Assembly (NCBI GenBank): GCA_023229545.1
Contig: JALNZB010000019.1
Coordinates: 1 to 64,000, forward strand
Direction: 5' to 3'
Source: Sulfuritalea sp.
GTDB taxonomy: Bacteria; Pseudomonadota; Gammaproteobacteria; Burkholderiales; Rhodocyclaceae
Length of the DNA stretch: 64,000 nt
Shown here: piece by piece, positions 25,401-34,698 of the stretch
How positions within the stretch are numbered: position 1 is the first letter of the stretch
Layout of the letters: each line of letters begins with the position of its first letter
Made by a program: the position numbers and the translations under genes
Notes under the pieces: generated by a model
Told to the model about the DNA's origin: nothing
Seen by the model: only the letters and a program-made list of their open reading frames with translations
Database searches by the model: none

Positions 25401-27303
25401 ACGGGAACGGGCCGATGCCGCCAACATGGCCAAGAGCAGTTTCCTCGCCAACATGAGCCACGAAATCCGCACGCCGATGAACGCCATCATCGGCCTCACG
25501 CACATCCTGAAGCACGGTGAGGCGACGCCGCAACAGGCCACCCAGTTGGACAAGATCGACGGCGCCAGCCGGCACCTGCTTTCGATCATCAACGACATCC
25601 TCGATTTGTCCAAAATCGACGCGGGCCGGTTGCAACTGGAGAGCACGGACTTTTCGCTCTCCGCCATCTTCGACAGTATCGCCTCCATCATCGGCGAATC
25701 GGCGCGGGACAAGGAGCTTCGCATCGAAATCGACGGCGACGGGGTTCCGCAGTGGTTGCGCGGCGACCCGACGCGATTGCGCCAGGCATTGCTTAACTAT
25801 GCTGGCAACGCCGTCAAGTTCACCGAAAAGGGTTCCATCGTCCTGCGCGCCAGCCTATGTGCCGAAGGAAATCCGGGCGAAGGCAGCATGGAGTCTCCTG
25901 GGAATCTGGAAGGCAGCGGTGATGAATTGTTGGTGCGCTTCGAGGTGCAAGACACCGGCGTCGGCATCGCCCCCGACGAGATGCCCCGGCTGTTCCATGC
26001 CTTCGAGCAGGTCGACGCGTCGACCACGCGCAAGTACGGCGGCACCGGTCTCGGCCTCGTTATCACCCGGCGACTGGCGCAACTGATGGGCGGAGAAGTC
26101 GGCGCTGACAGCACGCCGGGGAAGGGCAGCACCTTCTGGTTCACCGCCCGCCTGCAGCGCGGTCGCGGTACCAGGCCAGCCGGGTCGGCGACCGCCGAGC
26201 CGGGGGATGCCGAAACGCAATTGCGCCGCCGCCATGGTGGCGCCCGGCTGCTGCTGGCCGAGGACAACCCCATCAACCGCGAAGTGGCGCTGGACCTGCT
26301 CCATGGCGCCGGCATGGCGGTAGATACCGCGACCGATGGCCGCGAGGCGCTGGAAATGGCCAGTGCCACCGCCTACGACCTGATCCTGATGGACATCCAG
26401 ATGCCCGACATGGATGGTCTCGAAGCCACCCGCGCCATTCGCGCCCTGCCGGACCGTGAAAAAACGCCGATCCTGGCGATGACGGCCAACGCCTTCGACA
26501 AGGATCGTCTGGCTTGCGAAGAAGCTGGAATGAACGACTTTCTCACCAAGCCGGTGGCGCCCGACGCGCTCTATCAGGCCCTGCTGCTCTGGTTGTCGGC
26601 GACGCCGGCGAATCCGCTGCCGGCCGATACCGCGCACCAGGCGCCTGTCGCGCCGATGCCGCCGCTGCAAGATCGGCCATGCCTGCCGCAGCCCCTGGCC
26701 GACTTCGACGGACTCGATACGGCTCGGGCGCTGATCGCCCTGCGCGGCAACGTGTTTGCCTACGTCGGGCTGTTGCGGCAACTCGCCGCACGCCACGGCG
26801 ATGATACCCGGCACCTGCGGGACGAACTCGCGGCTGGTCAGACCGAGGCGGCCCGCAACAGAGCGCATGCGCTCAAAGGAGCGGCCGGAACCCTGGGGGT
26901 CATTCGTCTCCAGGCAGCCGCAGCGGCCATCGAGCAGGCCATGCGCGACGCCGCTCCGATGGCGTCGCTGGCAGCGCTACTGGCTACCCTGGAGTCGGCG
27001 CAGAGCGAACTGGACGCGGTTCTCGCGCTCGTGCCTGAAGCGGCGGCGGTTGGCGATAAGGATGGCGAGCGTAACAAGTTTGCCGCCGATCCCCGCCGGG
27101 TGCGTGCGGTACTCAAGCAGATGGAACCCCTGCTGGCCAGCGATGATACGGCGGCGGGCGAGCTGTTCGAGGCCGCCCAGCCTCTCCTGCTGGCAACTTT
27201 CGGCGCGGCGGCGATGCAACTGGGACGCCAGATGGCGGACTTCGACTACCCGGCCGCACTGGCGACCCTGCGCGACCTGATCCGCCAAACGCCGGAAAAC
27301 TGA
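22495..27303 (+). CDS. Hybrid sensor histidine kinase with PAS/GAF sensors, receiver and Hpt
   Basis: A 1602-residue membrane kinase. The N-terminus has two transmembrane helices (about 15-65). Then come PAS domains (residues about 85-200 and 210-330), a GAF-like domain (about 345-500), a PAS domain (510-640), a second GAF (650-830) and another PAS (840-950). HisKA has His989 in SHEIRTPMN; the ATPase has the GTGLGL box. A receiver domain follows with phospho-acceptor Asp1300 (LILMDIQMPDMDG), then an Hpt domain with His1458 (RAHALKGAAGTLG). It is therefore a complete internal phosphorelay. Its output may be the HD-GYP regulator encoded just upstream. The ATG at 22495 was preferred to the TTG at 22450 that overlaps the previous gene. 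Confidence 0.93.
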   Translation: MSDATSAVEGRVPKRVLRVVLLYAVFAGLWIVLSDQAVAWLFSDPARILLASTIKGGLFVAVTSLLLFALIRRLLDQTLSVSRRELDAQTEKVRALQLLDAIAESSTDAIFAKDIDDHFIFFSRGSELLVGKRAEEVLGRDEMAVFPPEVARQLIADNRRVMAENRIIVFEDDVVTAEGRRIFLATKGPLRDAAGKVMGMFGIARDISDFKRAEMTLRDSEARYRAVTETARNAIITIDSAGVIVNSNPACERLFAYPEAELTGQPLTLLIPPRFQRRHQEGFEKRLADGAPCLGGNAIELSGLRKDGSEFPLELSVAQWTTDKGRFFTGIMVDITERKNSEASLVLGSRRAEVLLALPGAAENMDEREFMQYGMEQAEQLTGSRIAFIHFVYEDQQTIELVTWSRATLEDYCQAVVESHYPISEAGIWADALRNRAPVVFNDYSSAPGKHGLPEGHAHLARLISVPVIEGGLVRMMAGVGNKPEPYTDLDVETVQLLASAIWRIVNQRRTDKALRESELSLRESQNIADLGSYVLDVASGRWQSSAVFDRVFGIDPAYERSVAGWAALIHPADRAMMLDYFRNEVLGLGHEFDKVYRVVRHEDGAERWVHGLGKLQFDAQGRPVNMHGTIQDITEQKNAEARIERLAQLYAALSRCNQAIVHCIGEEELFPRICSAAVTMGGMRMAWVGMVAAERRQVMPVASFGDDQGYLTDIRISDDATDPFGQSPVSAAIREGQPVWCDDFANDPRTAPWHERAARAGLASSVALPLRRNGAIVGAFTVYASEVNAFDADTRKLLIEMATDISFALDNFAREAARRTSEIQLRKFFLAVEQSPESIVITNLDAEIEYVNEAFVETTGYSREEVIGKNPRLLHSGKTPPETYFALWDALSQGQPWKGEFHNKRKDGGEYVEFAIITPLYQADGSIGHYVAVKEDITEKKRIGLELDAHRHHLEALVATRTAELVTARERADAANMAKSSFLANMSHEIRTPMNAIIGLTHILKHGEATPQQATQLDKIDGASRHLLSIINDILDLSKIDAGRLQLESTDFSLSAIFDSIASIIGESARDKELRIEIDGDGVPQWLRGDPTRLRQALLNYAGNAVKFTEKGSIVLRASLCAEGNPGEGSMESPGNLEGSGDELLVRFEVQDTGVGIAPDEMPRLFHAFEQVDASTTRKYGGTGLGLVITRRLAQLMGGEVGADSTPGKGSTFWFTARLQRGRGTRPAGSATAEPGDAETQLRRRHGGARLLLAEDNPINREVALDLLHGAGMAVDTATDGREALEMASATAYDLILMDIQMPDMDGLEATRAIRALPDREKTPILAMTANAFDKDRLACEEAGMNDFLTKPVAPDALYQALLLWLSATPANPLPADTAHQAPVAPMPPLQDRPCLPQPLADFDGLDTARALIALRGNVFAYVGLLRQLAARHGDDTRHLRDELAAGQTEAARNRAHALKGAAGTLGVIRLQAAAAAIEQAMRDAAPMASLAALLATLESAQSELDAVLALVPEAAAVGDKDGERNKFAADPRRVRAVLKQMEPLLASDDTAAGELFEAAQPLLLATFGAAAMQLGRQMADFDYPAALATLRDLIRQTPEN

Positions 27304-27318
27304 CCCTGGAAAAAGCAG

Positions 27319-27455
27319 TTGACCACGGGGAATACGGGGATACACGGGGAAATTCAGTGAGTTGCAACGGATTTCGTGCTCACCAATTTGGTTGCGGCAT
27401 TTCCCGCCGTAACTCATTGTTTCTCCCCGTGTCCCCCGTGTCCCCCGTGGTTGAA
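27319..27455. repeat. Long inverted repeat with CACGGGG / CCCCGTG arms
   Basis: The left arm (27319-27370) has three spaced ACGGGG units followed by GTGAGTTGCAACGG; the right arm (27407-27455) has CCGTAACTCATTG followed by three CCCCGTG-type units and ends GGTTGAA. The arms form an imperfect stem of about 50 bases around a 36-base loop. It lies between two convergent genes (the hybrid kinase and queF), where it could act as a bidirectional terminator; it looks like a non-autonomous repeat element. Confidence 0.7.
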
Positions 27456-27474
27456 TCGAGGTTTTTAGGCTGGC

Positions 27475-27891
27475 TCAATACTCCGTCAGGTCGATCTGTG
27501 GCGCCGGCTTCCAGCCTTTCTTGCGGTGTTCCGCGACGACGCTGGTGGTAATGCCGCCGCGCACGTAAAAACGCGCGGTGAGGCGCATGAAGCGTGGTCG
27601 GGTAGCGCGAGTCAGATCGTCGAGAATGCGGTTGGTGACATCTTCGTGAAAATGCCCCTCGTCGCGAAAGCTCCAGATGTAGAGCTTGAGACTTTTCAGT
27701 TCGACGCAGACCTTGTCGGCGATGTAATCGAGCGTTAGCACGGCAAAATCCGGCTGCCCGGTCTTGGGACAGAGGCAGGTGAATTCGGGAATTTCCATGT
27801 GAATCCGGTAATCCCGCTGCGGCGCCGGATTGGGGAAGGTCTCCAGCGTTTTGGAGTGGGTGCGGGTGGCTTGGCTGGCTGGCTTTGGCAT
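27475..27891 (-). CDS. queF: NADPH-dependent 7-cyano-7-deazaguanine reductase QueF
   Basis: A 138-residue unimodular (short) QueF, which reduces preQ0 to preQ1 in queuosine synthesis. The catalytic cysteine is Cys41 in CLCPKTGQPDFA, and the conserved NADPH and substrate segment KSLKLYIWSFRDEGHFHED is present in two adjacent pieces. The ATG at 27891 gives MPKPASQATRTHSKTLETFPNP; the frame is open farther upstream but overlaps the smc leader. It is divergent from smc. Confidence 0.93.
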   Translation of the reverse strand: MPKPASQATRTHSKTLETFPNPAPQRDYRIHMEIPEFTCLCPKTGQPDFAVLTLDYIADKVCVELKSLKLYIWSFRDEGHFHEDVTNRILDDLTRATRPRFMRLTARFYVRGGITTSVVAEHRKKGWKPAPQIDLTEY

Positions 27892-27983
27892 GCTGTGTGG
27901 GTGCGGGTAACAGGGTCGGGACAGATTATAATGGCACGGCTGTAGGGTCACACCTTCGCCATCCTCTTTCCGGTTCATTCCTC

Positions 27984-30900
27984 GTGCGCCTAGACAAGCT
28001 GAAACTTTCGGGCTTCAAGTCGTTTGTTGAGCCCACCACCGTGCTCTTTCCCGGCCAACTGGCGGGCGTGGTCGGCCCCAACGGCTGCGGCAAGTCGAAC
28101 ATCATCGATGCCGTGCGCTGGGTACTGGGCGAATCCAAGGCCTCTGAGCTGCGCGGCGAATCGATCCAGGACGTGATTTTCAAGGGCTCGGGCAACCGCA
28201 AGGAGGTCAGCCGCGCCAGCGTCGAGCTGCATTTCGACAACGCGCAGGGCCGCGCTACCGGGCAGTGGAGCCAATACGCCGAAATCACGGTCAAGCGCGT
28301 GCTCGACCGCGAGGGCAATTCGAGTTATTACATCAACAATCTGCATGTCCGCCGCCGCGACGTGATCGATCTGTTTCTCGGCACCGGCCTCGGTCCGCGC
28401 GCCTACGCCATTATCGGCCAGGGCATGATATCGCGCATCGTCGAGGCCAAGCCCGACGAGCTGCGCTTTTTCCTCGAAGAAGCGGCCGGCGTCACCAAGT
28501 ACAAGGAACGCCGGCGGGAAACCGAACACCGCCTGGAAGATGCGCGCGAGAACATCGCCCGCGTTGATGACATCCGCAATGAGCTGGAAACCCAGGTCAG
28601 CCACTTGCAGGCGCAGGCGACTGTCGCCCAACAGTATCGCGATCTGCATCAGCAGGTGTCGCGCAAACAGACCCTGTTGTGGCTGAAGAAGCGCAACGAT
28701 GCGCGGCACGACGGCCAACGCCTGACGCGTCAGGTGGATGAAGCCGTCAATCGCGTCGAAGCCGAAACCGCGCAGTTGCGTGAAATCGAAGCGCGCGTCG
28801 AACATGCGCGCGAGAGCCATTATTTGGCGTCGGATGCCTTGCACGCGGCGCAGGCCGAGATGTTTGCGGCCAACGGCGAAGTCAGCCGTCTTGAATCCGA
28901 AATCAGCCACCTGCGCGATTCGCGCTCGCGGCTGGAAGCGCGCCTCGACCAGTTGGGCGTCGAGGAAACCCATTGGCGTAGCCAGCACGGCCAGTTGGCT
29001 GAGGATGAGGCGCGCTGGAACCTTCTGCTGGAGAATTCCCGCACGCGTTCCGCCACCGCTGCCGCCCGTCATGATGAGGCCGCAGCGCGCTTGCCCGATG
29101 CCGAAGATGCCGTGCAGGCCGCCAACGGCGATGTCACCGAGGCGCGCCGTGCCTTGGGCGAGGCCGAACAGGCGCTGCGTCTGGCCGAGGCCGACAAGGG
29201 ACACGCCTTGCGCGCACTGGATAACCTGGTGCAGCGCCGCAGCCGGCTGGAGCAGGATCGGCAGGCGCTGGGCGCGCCCGATCCGGCGCTGCTGTCCGCG
29301 TCAAAGGAAAACGAACAGCGCGCCGAGGCGGCGCTGGCGGTGGCTCAGGAGCGTCTGGCAGCGCTGCAAGCGGCCGTGCCCGCCGCCGAGGCGCAACTGC
29401 GCGCGGCCCGCGAAGCCTTGCAGGCCGCGCATCGCAGCCTGACCGAGAGCCGCGCCCGGCATGATGCGCTGGCGCACTTGCAAGCCAGGGTCGCGCAAAG
29501 CGGCGAGATTGGCGACTGGCTCAAGGCGCGCCATCTGGCCGATGCCAAACCGCTATGGCAGTCGATTCAGGTCGAGGCCGGCTGGGAAACGGCGGTCGAG
29601 GCCGTGCTGCGCGAACGCTTTTCGGCACTGAACGCCGACACGGAAACTCTGCGTGCCGCGCTTGCCGCGCCGCCCCCCGCGATTCTCACGCTGGCGCTGG
29701 AGAGCGGTGCTGGCGCCATGTCGCCTGTCGCCGACAGCCTGCGCGGCAAAGTGCGCTGCGACGATCCGCGCTGGTCGGGCGTGCTCGACGAATGGCTGGC
29801 CGGTGTGTCCGTCGCCGACGACCTGGCGACCGAATTGCCATTGGCATCGGGACAGCGCGTCTCAAGGGCCGGCCATCTGCTGACGCCCGCCGGCCTGACG
29901 CTCTACGTGCCGGATGCGAAAACCCATGGCGTCATCGAACGCCAGCGCGAGATCGACGAACTGGCCGGCTTGCTGGCGGCGCGCGCCGCCAGCGAAGACG
30001 CGGCGCGCGAAGTGCAGCGTAGCGCCGAGCAGCAACTGGCCGAGGCCCAGGCGCAAATCGGCGCCGCCCGTCGCGCGATGCAGGAGGCGCAGCAGGCTTT
30101 TCATGCGGCGCAGGTGGAGGCGCTGAAGCTGGCGCAGGCACAGGCCCGTTTCGAGGAACGCGCGGCGCAGATCGACCGCGATCTGGCCGAACTGCTGCGT
30201 CAGGACGAAACCGAGCAGGCGCGCCGCGAGCGCGCCGAGAGCGAGGGCGAACTCCAGCGCGAACGCCTCGGCGAAGTGCGCGAGCGTCTCGAACAGGCGC
30301 TGGAAGTCCATCGACTGAAGGATGCCGCCTTGCGCGAGGCGCGGGCACTGGAAATCCAGCTTGGGCGCGAGGCCCAGGAGGCGGGTTTCTCCGAACGCGA
30401 ATGCCTGTCGAAGCTGGAAGACAACGCCCGCGCTGCGGCGACGGCGAGCAGCCAGTTGCAACGCATCGAGGGCGAGACGGCAGCTGCGCGCACCGAAGTC
30501 GCGGGCATCAGCGATCTGGTTTTGCAGGAGCAGTTGCACGCGGCGCTGGACGCGAAGCAGGGCAAGGAGTCGGCGCTGGCAGAACGGCGAAATGTGCTCG
30601 AAACGGCGGCCTCCGAGCTGCGCAGCCTCGATGAACAGCGCCTCAAGCTGGAGCAGGGCGTCGTTCCGCTGCGCGACAAGATCAACGATCTCAAGCTCAA
30701 GGCGCAAGCTGTCCAGATCAACGAGGAGCAGTTTCGCGAACGCCTGGCCGAAGTGCATGTGGTCAACGAAGCCGACGAAGCACCCTTCGTCGACGAGCTT
30801 AACGCCAGCGGCGCCGACCGGCTCAAGGACAATGTCCTGCAAGGCGAAATCGTGCGGATCAATGCCGAGATCGAAACCCTTGGCCCGGTCAACCTCGCCG

Positions 30901-31505
30901 CGCTGGAAGAACTGGCCACGGCCTCCGAGCGCAAGGGTTTTCTCGATGCGCAGTCGAGCGATCTCTCCGAGGCCATCGGCACCCTGGAAGACGCTATTCG
31001 CCGCATCGACCGCGAAACGCGCGAGCAGTTGCAGGAGACCTACGACACGGTCAATAGGCACTTCGGCACGCTGTTCCCGCAGCTCTTCGGCGGCGGCGAA
31101 GCGCGCCTGCTGCTCACCGGCGAGGAGATTCTCGATGCCGGCATCCAGATCATGGCGCAACCGCCGGGCAAGAAGAACACCACCATACATCTGCTTTCCG
31201 GCGGCGAAAAAGCGCTGACCGCGATTGCGCTGGTGTTCGCGCTGTTCCAGCTCAATCCCGCGCCGTTCTGCCTGCTCGACGAGGTGGACGCGCCGCTCGA
31301 CGACTCGAACACGGTGCGTTTCTGCGATCTGGTCAAGCGCATGTCGGCGCAAACCCAGTTCATCTTCATTTCGCACAACAAGATCGCCATGGAAATGGCC
31401 CAGCAATTGATCGGCGTGACCATGCAGGAGCAGGGCGTGTCGCGCGTGGTGGAAGTCGATATCGAAGAGGCGCTGCGCCTCGCCGTTGAACAAGAGGTGG
31501 CTTGA
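27984..31505 (+). CDS. smc: Chromosome partition protein Smc
   Basis: A 1173-residue SMC ATPase for chromosome condensation and segregation. The N-terminus RLDKLKLSGFKSFVEPT with Walker A GPNGCGKSN, long coiled coils (about 170-500 and 670-1020), a hinge (about 520-660), and C-terminal signature LLSGGEKALTAIAL and Walker B FCLLDEVDAPLDD are all present. The GTG at 27984 was chosen since SMC proteins start MRLxKLKLxGFKSF. It is followed by the ZipA-like gene with overlap of stop and start regions, and ligA, an order seen in betaproteobacteria. Confidence 0.96.
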   Translation: MRLDKLKLSGFKSFVEPTTVLFPGQLAGVVGPNGCGKSNIIDAVRWVLGESKASELRGESIQDVIFKGSGNRKEVSRASVELHFDNAQGRATGQWSQYAEITVKRVLDREGNSSYYINNLHVRRRDVIDLFLGTGLGPRAYAIIGQGMISRIVEAKPDELRFFLEEAAGVTKYKERRRETEHRLEDARENIARVDDIRNELETQVSHLQAQATVAQQYRDLHQQVSRKQTLLWLKKRNDARHDGQRLTRQVDEAVNRVEAETAQLREIEARVEHARESHYLASDALHAAQAEMFAANGEVSRLESEISHLRDSRSRLEARLDQLGVEETHWRSQHGQLAEDEARWNLLLENSRTRSATAAARHDEAAARLPDAEDAVQAANGDVTEARRALGEAEQALRLAEADKGHALRALDNLVQRRSRLEQDRQALGAPDPALLSASKENEQRAEAALAVAQERLAALQAAVPAAEAQLRAAREALQAAHRSLTESRARHDALAHLQARVAQSGEIGDWLKARHLADAKPLWQSIQVEAGWETAVEAVLRERFSALNADTETLRAALAAPPPAILTLALESGAGAMSPVADSLRGKVRCDDPRWSGVLDEWLAGVSVADDLATELPLASGQRVSRAGHLLTPAGLTLYVPDAKTHGVIERQREIDELAGLLAARAASEDAAREVQRSAEQQLAEAQAQIGAARRAMQEAQQAFHAAQVEALKLAQAQARFEERAAQIDRDLAELLRQDETEQARRERAESEGELQRERLGEVRERLEQALEVHRLKDAALREARALEIQLGREAQEAGFSERECLSKLEDNARAAATASSQLQRIEGETAAARTEVAGISDLVLQEQLHAALDAKQGKESALAERRNVLETAASELRSLDEQRLKLEQGVVPLRDKINDLKLKAQAVQINEEQFRERLAEVHVVNEADEAPFVDELNASGADRLKDNVLQGEIVRINAEIETLGPVNLAALEELATASERKGFLDAQSSDLSEAIGTLEDAIRRIDRETREQLQETYDTVNRHFGTLFPQLFGGGEARLLLTGEEILDAGIQIMAQPPGKKNTTIHLLSGGEKALTAIALVFALFQLNPAPFCLLDEVDAPLDDSNTVRFCDLVKRMSAQTQFIFISHNKIAMEMAQQLIGVTMQEQGVSRVVEVDIEEALRLAVEQEVA

Positions 31506-31507
31506 AC

Positions 31508-32629
31508 ATGGCAATCAGCGAACTGCAAGTCGCCTTGGTCGGCGCCGGTGCGGCGGCGGTCGCCCTCGTCTGGGGCTACAACGCATGGCAGGAACGCCGG
31601 CACCGCAAGATCGCCGACAGGATATTCAAGGGCGGTCAGGGCGATGCGCTGCTGGGGGCGGAAGACCCGGAAGCTGAGGACAGCGGTCGACGCGAGCCGC
31701 ATTTTGCGGTCGAGGCGAGTGATGAATTACCGGAAGCGATCGGCGATGCCGCCACCGACATGGAGCCGGCGCGGGATGACTCCGCGCCGCAATCAATGCT
31801 GCCGGTCGAAGGCGCGGATGCCGTTGCCGATTGCGTACTGCGTTTGACCACGGTCGATGCGGTGCCGGCGCCCGCTGTTCTGGCCATGCAGGACGCATGG
31901 GCGGCGGAGTTGACCAAGCCGTTGCACTGGCATGCAAGAAACGATGCCGATGGCGCGTGGCAGCCGGTCGCTGCCGACGAAACCGGGCGTTACCGGCAAT
32001 GGGCGGTTGCGCTGCAACTGGTTGATCGGCGCGGGCCGGTTTTGGAGGGTGAGCTGGCGCGCTTCTTCGATGGTGTGCAGCAGGTGGCGACACAGACGGG
32101 CGCCGTGCTGGAACTGCCTGCGCGCGGCGAACTCGTAATGCGCGCCGCCGCGCTCGATGAATTCTGCGCCGGAGTGGATATCCAGTTTGTGCTGCATGTC
32201 GTCGAGGCTTCGGGCGGCGTCTTTTCAGGCACCAAGCTGCGCGGCGTGGCGGAAGCGGCGGGGCTGGCTCTGGAAGCGGATGGCGTGTTTCGCGCCCGTG
32301 ACGCCGCCGGTGGCGAACTATTCACCGTCGCCAATCTCGGCGCCGAGCGGCTCGATGCAGAGTCCATCAAATCGCTGGCCATCCACGGCCTGACCCTGAG
32401 CCTCGATGTGCCGCGCGTGACCGACGGCACTCTCGCCTTCGACCGCATGCTGGCGACCGCGCGGCAACTCGCGACAGCACTGGGCGGCGTGCTGGTCGAC
32501 GCGCAGCGCGCACCGCTGGCCGACGCCATGATTGCGGCGATTCGGGCCAGGACGGCCGAACTGCAACAGCGCATGAAGGACGGCGGCATCGTCCCCGGCA
32601 GCACCAGGGCGCTGCGGCTGTTTTCCTGA
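31508..32629 (+). CDS. zipA: ZipA-like cell division protein
   Basis: A 373-residue protein with one N-terminal transmembrane helix (SELQVALVGAGAAAVALVWGY split over residues 4-24), a basic segment, a variable acidic linker to about residue 150, and a C-terminal domain of about 200 residues that fits the ZipA FtsZ-binding fold (segments GVFSGTKLRGVAEAAG and LDVPRVTDGTLAFDRML). In gammaproteobacteria ZipA tethers FtsZ to the membrane. The position between smc and ligA supports the call. Its stop overlaps the ligA ATG (TGATG). Confidence 0.82.
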   Translation: MAISELQVALVGAGAAAVALVWGYNAWQERRHRKIADRIFKGGQGDALLGAEDPEAEDSGRREPHFAVEASDELPEAIGDAATDMEPARDDSAPQSMLPVEGADAVADCVLRLTTVDAVPAPAVLAMQDAWAAELTKPLHWHARNDADGAWQPVAADETGRYRQWAVALQLVDRRGPVLEGELARFFDGVQQVATQTGAVLELPARGELVMRAAALDEFCAGVDIQFVLHVVEASGGVFSGTKLRGVAEAAGLALEADGVFRARDAAGGELFTVANLGAERLDAESIKSLAIHGLTLSLDVPRVTDGTLAFDRMLATARQLATALGGVLVDAQRAPLADAMIAAIRARTAELQQRMKDGGIVPGSTRALRLFS

Positions 32630-34698
32630 TGCCCCTGCGGGACGCAGCGGCGCGGGCGGAAACCTTGCGCCGCGAAATCGAGCGACACAACCATGCTTAT
32701 TACGTGCTCGACGCGCGGACCATTCCGGATGCGGAATACGACCGGCTGTTTCGCGAGTTGCAGGCGCTGGAGGCGGCGCATCCGGAGCTGCTGACACCCG
32801 ATTCGCCGACGCAGCGGGTCGGCGGCAAGCCCTTGCCCGCGTTCGCGCCGGTACGGCATGTCGTGCCGATGCTGTCGATTCGCACCGAGACCGACACCGA
32901 GCCGACGGGAGCGCGCGCCTTCGATGCCCGCGTGCGGCGCGAACTGGAGTTGAATGAAGGCGATCCCGCCATCGACTATGCCGCCGAACTCAAGTTCGAC
33001 GGACTCGCCATCAACCTGCGCTATGAAAACGGCGTACTGGCGCAGGCCGCCACGCGTGGCGACGGCGAAACCGGCGAGGATGTGACGCAGAACATTCGCA
33101 CCGTGCGGCGCATTCCCTTGCGCCTGACGGGCAATGCGCCGCAGGTGCTGGAAGTGCGCGGCGAAGTGTTCATGAGCCGGCCCGATTTCGAGCGCTACAA
33201 CGAGAAGCAGCGGGCGCTGGGGCGGGCAACGCTGGTCAATCCGCGCAACGGCGCGGCGGGCAGCATCCGCCAGCTCGATCCGGCCATGGCGTCGGAACGA
33301 CCGCTGTCGTTTTATGCTTACGGGCTGGGTGAAACGCGGGGCTGGACGCTGCCGGAAACGCACGGTAGTTTGCTCGATGCACTTAAGACATTGGGTTTGC
33401 CGGTCTGCGAGCATCGTGCGGTGGTGCGCGGCGCGGATGGCCTGATCGCGTTCCACGCCCGTATCAGCAAGGCGCGCGATGCGCTGCCCTTCGACATCGA
33501 CGGCGTGGTGTACAAGGTGAATTCGCTGGCGCTGCAACAGCGGCTTGGTTTCGTCACGCGCGAGCCGCGCTGGGCCGTGGCGCACAAGTATCCGGCCGAA
33601 GAGGCGCTGACCACGGTGGAGGCCATCGACGTGCAGGTCGGTCGCACCGGGGCCATCACGCCGGTGGCGCGTCTTGCTCCTGTTTTCGTCGGCGGCGTTA
33701 CGGTGACCAATGCCACGCTGCACAACGAGGCCGAGGCGCGACGCAAGGACGTGCGGGTCGGCGACACGGTGATCGTGCGCCGCGCTGGCGATGTGGTTCC
33801 CGAGGTGGTGTCGGTGGTGATGGAACGCCGACCGATGAAAGACCTCGTCGCCGAACTCCATGGGCCTTGGGAACTGCTTAAGGAGTATCCGGTTTGTCCG
33901 GTCTGCGGTTCCTCAATCGAGAAACCCGAGGACATGGCCATCGCGCGCTGCACCGGCGGCCTGTTCTGCCCGGCGCAACGCAAGCAGGCGCTGCTGCATT
34001 TCGCCAGCCGGCGCGCGATGGATATTGAAGGTCTGGGCGACAAGTTGGTCGAGCAACTGGTGGACAATGCCATCGTCAAGACTCCGGCCGATCTCTACAC
34101 GCTTGGCATGTCGGCGCTGGCCAACCTGGAACGCATGGCGGAGAAATCGGCGGCGAACATCCTTGCCGCCATCGAAATGAGCAAGACGACGACGCTGGCG
34201 CGTTTCATTTTCGCGCTGGGCATTCGCAATGTCGGCGAGGCGACGGCGAAGGATCTGGCCCGCCACTTCGGCAATCTGGACGCGCTGATGAGCGCCGATG
34301 TCGAGCGCTTGCAGCAGGTGCCCGATGTCGGCCCGGTGGTGGCCGCCTCGGTCGCGCGCTTCTTCGCCGAGCCGCATAATCGCACGGTGATCGCCGAACT
34401 GCGCCAGGCTGGGTTGCGCTGGGAGGAGGGCGAGCCACAAGGCACGGTGGCTTCGCCCCTCGCCGGCAAGACCTTCGTTCTCACCGGCGCGCTACCGACA
34501 CTGACGCGCGACGAGGCCAAGGACATGATCGAAGCGCTGGGCGGCAAGGTCGCCGGCTCGGTGTCGAAGAAGACCGATTACGTGGTGGCCGGCGCCGAAG
34601 CCGGTTCCAAGCTGGACAAGGCGCAGGCTTTGGGCGTTAGTATTCTGGATGAGATTCAATTCAAGGAATTACTCAAAGGTGGTGTAGCTTCTCAATAA
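32629..34698 (+). CDS. ligA: NAD+-dependent DNA ligase LigA with element-derived C-terminus
   Basis: A 689-residue NAD-dependent ligase that seals nicks in replication and repair. It has the Ia domain (HNHAYYVLDARTIPDAEYD), adenylation lysine Lys122 in ELKFDGLAI, an OB fold, a zinc site with four cysteines (CPVCGSS... RCTGG... FCPAQ), helix-hairpin-helix motifs, and a BRCT domain ending at about residue 680. The last codons (VASQ and stop) lie inside a MITE-like element; without it the frame would continue from GG into HNL and a TGA. The core enzyme is unaffected. Confidence 0.96.
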   Translation: MPLRDAAARAETLRREIERHNHAYYVLDARTIPDAEYDRLFRELQALEAAHPELLTPDSPTQRVGGKPLPAFAPVRHVVPMLSIRTETDTEPTGARAFDARVRRELELNEGDPAIDYAAELKFDGLAINLRYENGVLAQAATRGDGETGEDVTQNIRTVRRIPLRLTGNAPQVLEVRGEVFMSRPDFERYNEKQRALGRATLVNPRNGAAGSIRQLDPAMASERPLSFYAYGLGETRGWTLPETHGSLLDALKTLGLPVCEHRAVVRGADGLIAFHARISKARDALPFDIDGVVYKVNSLALQQRLGFVTREPRWAVAHKYPAEEALTTVEAIDVQVGRTGAITPVARLAPVFVGGVTVTNATLHNEAEARRKDVRVGDTVIVRRAGDVVPEVVSVVMERRPMKDLVAELHGPWELLKEYPVCPVCGSSIEKPEDMAIARCTGGLFCPAQRKQALLHFASRRAMDIEGLGDKLVEQLVDNAIVKTPADLYTLGMSALANLERMAEKSAANILAAIEMSKTTTLARFIFALGIRNVGEATAKDLARHFGNLDALMSADVERLQQVPDVGPVVAASVARFFAEPHNRTVIAELRQAGLRWEEGEPQGTVASPLAGKTFVLTGALPTLTRDEAKDMIEALGGKVAGSVSKKTDYVVAGAEAGSKLDKAQALGVSILDEIQFKELLKGGVASQ

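Noticed and set aside
26097..26112. AAGTCGGCGCTGAC in the hybrid kinase as a repeat copy
   Set aside because: It encodes the conserved GGEVGADSTPGKGS segment of histidine kinase ATPase domains, so it is explained by protein conservation.
30566..30588. GAGTCGGCGCTGGCAGAACG in smc as another dispersed repeat
   Set aside because: The encoded ESALAERR is ordinary coiled-coil sequence and the second half of the core is not kept, so chance is likely.
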